Assembly: GCA_009703545.1 (NCBI GenBank)
Contig: WLFX01000032.1
Span: 1 to 8,588 of the forward strand
DNA length: 8,588 nucleotides
Source: Actinomycetota bacterium
Lineage (GTDB): Bacteria; Actinomycetota; Actinomycetes; Actinomycetales; Microbacteriaceae
Direction of reading: 5' to 3'
Shown here: one piece after another, positions 1 through 4,374 of the stretch
Numbering within the stretch: the first letter of the stretch is position 1
How the letters are laid out: every line of letters begins with the position of its first letter
Made by a program: the position numbers and the translations under genes
The notes under the pieces: generated by a model
What the model was told of the DNA's origin: nothing
What the model saw: only the letters and a program-made list of their open reading frames with translations
Database searches by the model: none

Positions 1-356
1 ACCGTATTGATGATAAAACCACCGACGAAATTGTCTTCTGCACGACCTGTCCACAACGCAAAACCAGCACTCAGCGCAATACCGATACCCCCTGATACGG
101 CCGGCAGAACTGGCAAGCGCTGGAAAAGCCGTGTCAGTAAAATCACGATCGCGACCGCAACGGGTGCGATCACCGAAGGAAAAAGGTCACCGGTTATGGT
201 GAACACGACGAGGAACAAAAATCCGGGTGCCGTCGATTCGATGACTCCACGGACCCCACCCACCGCGCTGAAGAGGTTTCCCGCTGTCAACGTTTCGCTG
301 GCGACGAGCGAGGTCAGCGCGGACTTCGACACGGACCCTCCGAGCGGATTCGTCAT
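1..356 (-). CDS. DUF3159 family membrane protein, C-terminus cut by window edge
   Basis: Translation from the ATG at 356-354 gives 118 residues and is still open at the left edge, so the C-terminal part lies outside. I recognise the actinobacterial DUF3159 pattern: a conserved VGGVRGVIES stretch (residues 32-41), hydrophobic segments at about 43-56, 61-77 and 85-103 that look like membrane helices, a polar FQRLP loop after the second, and the conserved GRAEDNFVGGFIIN stretch (104-117). No enzymatic function is known to me for this family; it is presumably an integral inner-membrane protein. The ATG overlaps the stop of the upstream DUF3710 gene (ATGA at 356-353), so it is the last visible gene of the dut operon and is probably translationally coupled. 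A GGGAAC element about 9 nt upstream may act as a weak ribosome site. Family call is firm; role unknown. Confidence 0.85.
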   Translation of the reverse strand, partial: MTNPLGGSVSKSALTSLVASETLTAGNLFSAVGGVRGVIESTAPGFLFLVVFTITGDLFPSVIAPVAVAIVILLTRLFQRLPVLPAVSGGIGIALSAGFALWTGRAEDNFVGGFIINT

Positions 357-916
357 GCGATTGTTCCCGGCTGAGGTGGAACGCGGAGCGTCAGCAGTTC
401 GCGCGGTGGCAGCGGTTCGGTGCCACGATCGACAACGATGCTGCGGAACACATCCTCCACGGACATCGCACCCAAACCTGCGTCCGCAGCGGGACCAGAA
501 ATCACTCCTCGCAAGAACCACTTCGGCCCGTCCACACCGACAAATCTGACCGGACGCTGAGTACCGTCGGCGGTTGGGACGGCGCCACGAACTTCTGGGC
601 CGAACGGACCGACGACCTGCTCCGCTTTCCCGCCCTGTTTGACGACCTGCGCGGCAACCTGCTCCCTGATTTCGTTCCACAGACCTTCGGTTCGTGGAGC
701 AGCAAAAACCTGGACGTGGAGTGTCGAACCGTCGATGTCGAAGGTCGCAGAGATCAACCGTTTGGTGGACTCCTCGATGTCTAATCGCAATTGCAGTCCA
801 GTGCGTGGTGTCACCTTGATGGCACCCAGGTCAATGAACGGCTGCACCGCGCTCACCTCAGAGATGTCGAACGGTCCGGTTATCTCGCGGTCAGCGGGAG
901 CGCTCTTGCTTTTCAT
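353..916 (-). CDS. DUF3710 domain-containing protein
   Basis: This 187-residue soluble protein matches the actinobacterial DUF3710 family along its whole length. Visible family features are the N-terminal GPFD motif (14-17), a FAAPRTEGLWNEIREQV segment (71-87), RFVGVDGPKWFLRGVISG (124-141), and a C-terminal VVDRGTEPLPPRELLTLRVP stretch (161-180). There is no signal peptide or membrane helix, so it is probably cytosolic. Biochemical function is not known to me. It is the middle gene of a dut-DUF3710-DUF3159 operon: its ATG (916-914) overlaps the dut stop and its TGA (355-353) overlaps the DUF3159 start, both as ATGA. A CAGGA sequence about 10 nt upstream is a plausible ribosome site inside the dut 3' end. 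Length is normal for the family and nothing looks broken. The association with dut suggests housekeeping, but no specific job can be inferred. Confidence 0.9.
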   Translation of the reverse strand: MKSKSAPADREITGPFDISEVSAVQPFIDLGAIKVTPRTGLQLRLDIEESTKRLISATFDIDGSTLHVQVFAAPRTEGLWNEIREQVAAQVVKQGGKAEQVVGPFGPEVRGAVPTADGTQRPVRFVGVDGPKWFLRGVISGPAADAGLGAMSVEDVFRSIVVDRGTEPLPPRELLTLRVPPQPGTIA

Positions 917-1368
917 ACGGAGGGTCCTGACGTTCCGGTCGAGCCAAATCCGCCAGCACCGCGCTCGGTACCTGGGAGTTCGGTTACAGGAACAAAGCGA
1001 GCACGAGTCACCGGCTGAATAACGAGCTGAGCAATTCGGTCACCGGCGGCCACCGAGAACGTATCGACTGGGTCGGAGTTGATCATGACAACGGAAATTT
1101 CCCCGCGGTAACCACCGTCGATAGTTCCCGGAGAGTTCACCAGACCAACACCGTGTTTGGCCGCCAGGCCAGACCGCGGCATGACAAATGCGACGAAACC
1201 ATCCGGAAGTGCGATTGAAATGCCAGTGGGTATCACTGCACGTTCACCTGGCGCCAGAGTGACGCCGATTGTTGACACCAGATCCGCTCCAGCGTCTCCG
1301 GGATGGGCGTATAACGGGGACGGGCCAACGATAAGAACCTCAGGTGTCATTAGTTCAGGGTAATGCAT
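913..1368 (-). CDS. dut: Deoxyuridine 5'-triphosphate nucleotidohydrolase (dUTPase)
   Basis: Dut hydrolyses dUTP to dUMP and pyrophosphate, which supplies dUMP for thymidylate synthesis and keeps uracil out of DNA. All five motifs of the trimeric dUTPase family are present: motif 1 HPGDAGADLV (22-31, metal-binding Asp), motif 2 PRSGLAAKHGV (64-74), motif 3 NSPGTIDGGYRGEISVVMIN (78-97, with the catalytic Asp and the uracil-gating Tyr), motif 4 GDRIAQLVIQPV (109-120), and the C-terminal glycine-rich motif 5 RGAGGFGSTG (136-145) that closes over the phosphates. Length (151 aa) is typical. The start is uncertain: ATG at 1368 gives 20 residues before motif 1, while ATG at 1350 (beginning MTPEVLIVG) gives 14. 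Neither has a clear Shine-Dalgarno, so a leaderless or near-leaderless message is possible. It heads the dut-DUF3710-DUF3159 operon and is divergent from DUF3093. Confidence 0.96.
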   Translation of the reverse strand: MHYPELMTPEVLIVGPSPLYAHPGDAGADLVSTIGVTLAPGERAVIPTGISIALPDGFVAFVMPRSGLAAKHGVGLVNSPGTIDGGYRGEISVVMINSDPVDTFSVAAGDRIAQLVIQPVTRARFVPVTELPGTERGAGGFGSTGTSGPSV

Positions 1369-1382
1369 GGTCGAATAGTTCC

Positions 1383-1808
1383 ATGATTCGTTACCAAGAA
1401 TCCCTTACGCCATCGTGGTCTTTTCACCTAGCGCTTCTCGTAGCCATCCCCATGGGATTCGGAATGCTCGCACCAATCAACATCGTTGCGGGCTACGTGG
1501 CAGCCGTCACGTTCTACTCTCTAGCGCTTCTCGCGTTCGTCGTGTTCGCGCCGCGAATCGTTGTGACCGAGTCACATCTTCGCGCGGGACGAGCCACCAT
1601 CGAGCGTTCGCTGTTGGGTGACGCCACCATCGTCGAAAAGGACGAGAGGAACAGTGTCTTGATCGACGCTCGATCGTGGAAGGTAATCCGTGCGTGGATT
1701 CCCCGCGGACTCAGTGTCGTCGTGAACGATCCAAACGACCCAACGCCAAGTTGGTACGTGTCAACGCGAAACCCAGAAAAGCTCCGAGCAGCGCTTCGCG
1801 AAAACTAG
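1383..1808 (+). CDS. DUF3093 family membrane protein
   Basis: A 141-residue protein with two hydrophobic segments (about 13-29 and 34-56) followed by a soluble C-terminal domain, the usual DUF3093 architecture. Family features are an N-terminal YQESLTPSW stretch, LRAGRA (66-71) just after the membrane part, and the conserved DPNDPTPSWYVSTRNPEKL segment (116-134). Function is unknown; it is probably an inner-membrane protein with a cytoplasmic domain. I chose the ATG at 1383 because family members begin close to this YQESL motif; an in-frame GTG at 1344 would add 13 residues of no family character and would overlap dut. No clear Shine-Dalgarno precedes it. It is divergent from dut with 14 nt between starts, and its TAG overlaps the TAG of the convergent DUF4193 gene in a shared CTAG. 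Confidence 0.88.
   Translation: MIRYQESLTPSWSFHLALLVAIPMGFGMLAPINIVAGYVAAVTFYSLALLAFVVFAPRIVVTESHLRAGRATIERSLLGDATIVEKDERNSVLIDARSWKVIRAWIPRGLSVVVNDPNDPTPSWYVSTRNPEKLRAALREN
1805..1808. other. Shared CTAG: overlapping stop codons of convergent DUF3093 and DUF4193
   Basis: The palindrome CTAG supplies the TAG stop on both strands: 1806-1808 for the plus-strand gene and 1807-1805 for the minus-strand gene. There is therefore no intergenic space for a bidirectional terminator, and each transcript must end inside the other gene's coding region or run antisense to it. Confidence 0.9.
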
Positions 1809-2095
1809 GACTCGCACTCCGAACAAAAAGCTCCGGCCTTCGTTTCTTTCGCGATCTGCGAGCGGTGCTTGACGAGGAAGCAGGACATGCACGTGAACTC
1901 GTCCGCCTGTGGCGGAACGACAATGACGTCAAGTTCCATACTGGCGAGGTCCTGACCGCTCATTTCTAGACTGTCCGGATTGTCCGCATCGTCGAGAATG
2001 TCGCCCGGTCGGGGCTCGGGAACACGCTCTTGCAGTGCCTGGAGCGATTCGTGGTCTTCCTCGCCCTTGCGGGGGGAATCGTAATCTGTAGCCAT
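1805..2095 (-). CDS. DUF4193 family zinc-ribbon protein
   Basis: A 96-residue acidic protein that starts with the family's hallmark MATDYDSPRK. It ends in a putative zinc ribbon made of two CxxC pairs, C69-x2-C72 and C91-x2-C94, flanking FLVKHRSQIAKE. The preceding ELDVIVVPPQADEFTC segment is also conserved in the actinobacterial DUF4193 family. Function is unknown; a small acidic protein with a C-terminal ribbon suggests a binding or regulatory role, which is inference only. The reading frame is open upstream to an ATG at 2146, but I place the start at 2095 because the family begins MATDY and because AGGAAAGG (2115-2108) lies 12 nt upstream of this ATG. It is divergent from sepH across a 145-nt region and convergent with DUF3093. 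Confidence 0.9.
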   Translation of the reverse strand: MATDYDSPRKGEEDHESLQALQERVPEPRPGDILDDADNPDSLEMSGQDLASMELDVIVVPPQADEFTCMSCFLVKHRSQIAKETKAGAFCSECES

Positions 2096-2107
2096 GTTTT
2101 GGTGAAG

Positions 2108-2115
2108 CCTTTCCT
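2108..2115 (-). promoter_or_regulatory. Shine-Dalgarno site for DUF4193
   Basis: AGGAAAGG on the minus strand lies 12 nt upstream of the ATG at 2095. It supports this start over the longer in-frame ATG at 2146. The spacing is on the long side. Confidence 0.6.
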
Positions 2116-2134
2116 GTGCCGTGCTGGCGGCGAT

Positions 2135-2166
2135 AGTTTGCGACACTTTACAACGAAAAGCAAACT
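2135..2166. repeat. 7-bp inverted repeat, AGTTTGC-N18-GCAAACT
   Basis: The arms at 2135-2141 and 2160-2166 are perfect reverse complements separated by 18 bp. The spacer contains the candidate minus-strand -10 TAAAGT. The geometry fits a dimeric-regulator operator near a promoter, but a perfect 7-bp pair can arise by chance in 145 nt, and I do not recognise the half-site. Confidence 0.35.
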
Positions 2167-2228
2167 CACCTGCGACATTCGCGTGGAACGTGTCGCGCTA
2201 GCGGTATTCTCGCTGGACAGGAGTAACC

Positions 2229-2234
2229 AAGGAG
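2229..2234 (+). promoter_or_regulatory. Shine-Dalgarno site deciding the sepH start
   Basis: AAGGAG lies 6 nt before the ATG at 2241, close to ideal spacing. It favours this ATG over the in-frame TTG at 2235 and GTG at 2238, which would sit too close to the site. Confidence 0.8.
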
Positions 2235-2240
2235 TTGGTG

Positions 2241-3266
2241 ATGGAAGAGTTGTCGGTCATCGAGGTGACACGCGATGGAATCATCGTAGTGACCCGTGAT
2301 GGTCAACGGTTTTCTCTCGCTCTCGATGACGCGCTGCGGTCAAAACTTGGGCACTCCACTCCCTCAACGACGGCGGTAACGGTGTCCCCCAAAGAAATCC
2401 AATCCCTGTTGCGATCTGGGCTTTCGGTCGCCGACGTCGCAGCCCAAACCGGAACCAGCGACGAACACGTTGCACGATTCGAAGCGCCGATTGTTGCCGA
2501 ACTCGCATTCGTCCTGGAAAGAGCGCTCGCCGTGCCTGTCGTAGCTGACGATTCGGACTCATCATTTGGTAGTGAAATTGGCGCACGCATTTCTGCTCAG
2601 GGCGGTCGAGTCGTTCGCTGGCAGGCTTATCGAACGAACGATGAATGGGTGGTCGGAGTTCGATGCCTTCTCGGAACAATCGAAGAGGATGCCACCTGGA
2701 CTTTCGATCCACGAAAAATGACGCTCGTTCCGTCAAACGCGGCCGCCGTCCGAATCTCGAAGTCGGAATCAATCGACGCGGCACTATTTCCTCCTCTTCG
2801 AGTGGTCAGCCCGCGACCAGCGGCCCGATTCGACAGCGGCGAATTCGAAACACTTCCGCCTCCAGTCATTGACGTTCCCATAACAGAGACCCCCGAGAGG
2901 GCGTCGACCGCCACGTCCTCGATCGTCATCGACATGTCGGCTGTTGACAATTCGCCAGAAATCTTCGCACCGGCACAACAGGTTGATGATTTGACCCGAC
3001 GCCGAGGCGAACGAAAAGATGCCATTGCGTCGCATCCGTCGACCGGGTCGATTCCCATCATCACTCCGGACATGTTAGAGATGCCAGACGATTCTCCCGT
3101 CGCTCCGGATGACGTCCCCGCGACGCAAGTGGGCGAGACGGGTAAGCAGGAACGGCAGGTTACCGAGGTGTTTACCGACCCGACACCTAGTCGTTCGAAA
3201 CGCCAACGTGCCGCTATGCCCACCTGGGACGAAATCGTTTTTGGCGCTCGTCCCGACGATGACTGA
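2241..3266 (+). CDS. sepH: Cell division protein SepH (DUF3071 family)
   Basis: SepH is an actinobacterial cytosolic division protein that binds FtsZ and stimulates assembly of its filaments. The 341-residue product has the family layout. An N-terminal DUF3071 domain covers about 1-170 and opens with ELSVIEVTRDGIIVVT. It contains a helix-turn-helix-like stretch at about 49-80 that includes VSPKEIQSLLRSGLSVADVA and the RFEAPIVAEL segment that follows. A long low-complexity linker (about 185-315) is rich in Pro, Asp, Ser and Thr. The protein ends in a conserved RAAMPTWDEIVFG motif (323-335). The helix-turn-helix is the element reported to mediate FtsZ interaction in this family. The start at 2241 is set by AAGGAG. 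The TGA (3264-3266) abuts the stop of the convergent phosphodiesterase gene with no gap. Placement near dut, DUF4193 and parC matches actinobacterial neighbourhoods as I recall them. Confidence 0.92.
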   Translation: MEELSVIEVTRDGIIVVTRDGQRFSLALDDALRSKLGHSTPSTTAVTVSPKEIQSLLRSGLSVADVAAQTGTSDEHVARFEAPIVAELAFVLERALAVPVVADDSDSSFGSEIGARISAQGGRVVRWQAYRTNDEWVVGVRCLLGTIEEDATWTFDPRKMTLVPSNAAAVRISKSESIDAALFPPLRVVSPRPAARFDSGEFETLPPPVIDVPITETPERASTATSSIVIDMSAVDNSPEIFAPAQQVDDLTRRRGERKDAIASHPSTGSIPIITPDMLEMPDDSPVAPDDVPATQVGETGKQERQVTEVFTDPTPSRSKRQRAAMPTWDEIVFGARPDDD

Positions 3267-4373
3267 TTAGGCGAAGGCACCACCACGAATAATCGGAATA
3301 TGGGTTTCGGCGCGGCTCAAACCTCCGTGTTGCCCGACCATGGCGAGTGATTGTGCCGTCGTTAGCCCATCGATGTAATAGACGGATTCACCGCGCGGAG
3401 TCACTAGCACATCACCGATCCGATCACGTGCAAAGTCTTCAACCTGACCGAACCATCCGGCTGCGATTGCCTCAGCGCGGGTAACCACATGGGATCGATG
3501 TCCCTCTTCCTCGCGCCAGCGATCGAGTGTTCCACCCTCATCCTCTGTGTACAGGTGCAGGAAACGAGGTTCGCCGCCGACCGTCACCCCGTCTAGCAAC
3601 GCTGACTCGGCGGGCACCAACAGATGCCGCGAGGCCGGGACGTCAAGCACTCCGTGATCGGCGGTGACGATCAGCCCATCCGTGGGCGCAAGGCGGCGGA
3701 GAAGGTCGGAAACAAATCCATCCAATTCTTCCAATCGACGAATCCACTGATCCGAGGCAACTCCGGATGCGTGAGCTGCCATGTCGAGTTCGGCGATATA
3801 CAGATACGCAACGCCCTCGCGATGTGCTGCGGTGAACGCGTCTACCGCTGCCAACCGGTCGCCCCAACTCTTTGCGCTTACGTAAGGCGCTCCGCGCAAT
3901 ATCGCCCTAGTCAATCCCGTGTCTCGATATCTCGGAGACGAAATGATTGCACTAGGAATATCCGTGTTCTGTTCCCACAGCGTCGGTACGGGCTGCCAGA
4001 CCTTGGGGTCAATCGAGTCCAATCCGGACAACTGGTTAAGAATCGCTCCCGTCGCTGGATTGCGGATGGCATATCCGACCATGCCCGTCTCCCCTGGTGA
4101 ACGACCAGTCATGAGAGTTGTCAGTGCCGACGCCGTTGTCGTCGGGAATCCGCTGAAGACATCTGAACGGTTGAGCAACCCAATGTTTCGGGCGTGTGCT
4201 GAACGCGCAGAAAGGTTCACCGAACCAAGACCATCCACGAGAACGACGATTGTTCGGCGGGATTGCGGCAAACGTAGAGGGTTGTCCTCAGCACGAACAG
4301 AAGCAAAAGCGCTCACCAACACGTCCGCGAGGCAACGGTCGTTGGGTCTAATTACGGGTAAAATCGGGGACAC
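3267..4373 (-). CDS. AlkP-superfamily nucleotide pyrophosphatase/phosphodiesterase-like protein
   Basis: The 368-residue protein carries the two-metal site of the alkaline phosphatase superfamily, nucleotide pyrophosphatase/phosphodiesterase branch. Visible elements are Asp47 in [11 protein letters not shown], a nucleophile Thr in [15 protein letters not shown] (78-80), Asp197 and His201 in [11 protein letters not shown], Asp239 and His240 in TADHGVLD, and His349 in GQHGG. That is a full set of seven ligand or catalytic positions, so it is probably active, but the substrate (nucleotide, phosphonate or other phosphodiester) cannot be read from sequence. No signal peptide or membrane helix is visible, so it is probably cytosolic, unlike many secreted family members. 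The start is GTG at 4373; the purine run AGGAAGGGG lies about 11 nt upstream, inside the parC coding region. It is divergent from parC with 1 nt between starts and abuts sepH at its 3' end. Confidence 0.88.
   Translation of the reverse strand: MSPILPVIRPNDRCLADVLVSAFASVRAEDNPLRLPQSRRTIVVLVDGLGSVNLSARSAHARNIGLLNRSDVFSGFPTTTASALTTLMTGRSPGETGMVGYAIRNPATGAILNQLSGLDSIDPKVWQPVPTLWEQNTDIPSAIISSPRYRDTGLTRAILRGAPYVSAKSWGDRLAAVDAFTAAHREGVAYLYIAELDMAAHASGVASDQWIRRLEELDGFVSDLLRRLAPTDGLIVTADHGVLDVPASRHLLVPAESALLDGVTVGGEPRFLHLYTEDEGGTLDRWREEEGHRSHVVTRAEAIAAGWFGQVEDFARDRIGDVLVTPRGESVYYIDGLTTAQSLAMVGQHGGLSRAETHIPIIRGGAFA
4359..4364 (+). promoter_or_regulatory. parC: Candidate -10 element for parC (TAAAAT)
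   Basis: TAAAAT differs from the TATAAT consensus at one position and ends 10 nt before the GTG at 4375. A start of transcription 6-10 nt downstream would give a leader of 0-4 nt, meaning a leaderless or near-leaderless parC mRNA. It lies inside codons near the 5' end of the divergent phosphodiesterase gene. I see no convincing -35 hexamer 16-18 nt upstream. A GGGGA at 4366-4370 could alternatively be a weak ribosome site on a longer leader. Confidence 0.5.
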
Positions 4374-4374
4374 T

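Larger units (their letters stand above)
2096..2240. promoter_or_regulatory. Divergent DUF4193/sepH promoter region
   Basis: This 145-nt stretch between two divergent starts is the only substantial non-coding DNA in the window, so it probably carries the promoters of both genes. Candidate -10 elements are TAAAGT on the minus strand (2150-2145), which would give a leader of about 40 nt for DUF4193, and TATTCT on the plus strand (2205-2210), which would give a leader of about 24 nt for sepH. Neither has a good -35 hexamer at 16-18 nt, so both are tentative. The region also contains the two Shine-Dalgarno sites and a 7-bp inverted repeat. Confidence 0.55.

Noticed and set aside
7..549. A 180-codon plus-strand open frame near the left edge.
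   Set aside because: It is antisense to DUF3159 and DUF3710, both of which show clear family motifs. The translation is low-complexity and basic, like an antisense shadow.
1369..1410. Possible dut promoter with a TTGGTA-like -35 and an AACTAT-like -10 on the minus strand.
   Set aside because: The spacer is only about 12 nt and the -10 matches poorly, so it is not reported as a feature.
2147..2152. TTTACA on the plus strand, a near match to the -35 consensus, upstream of sepH.
   Set aside because: No -10-like hexamer lies 16-18 nt downstream.
2281..3286. Long minus-strand open frames across sepH (2281-2784 and 2627-3286).
   Set aside because: sepH has a good ribosome site, an N-terminal domain match and the conserved C-terminal motif. 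The opposing frames show no family features.
3919..4374. The parC reading frame stays open for 152 codons upstream of its GTG, back to an ATG at 3919.
   Set aside because: This part is antisense to the well-supported phosphodiesterase gene, has no topoisomerase similarity, and the family N-terminus begins just after 4375. It is a stop-free shadow, not an extension or fusion.
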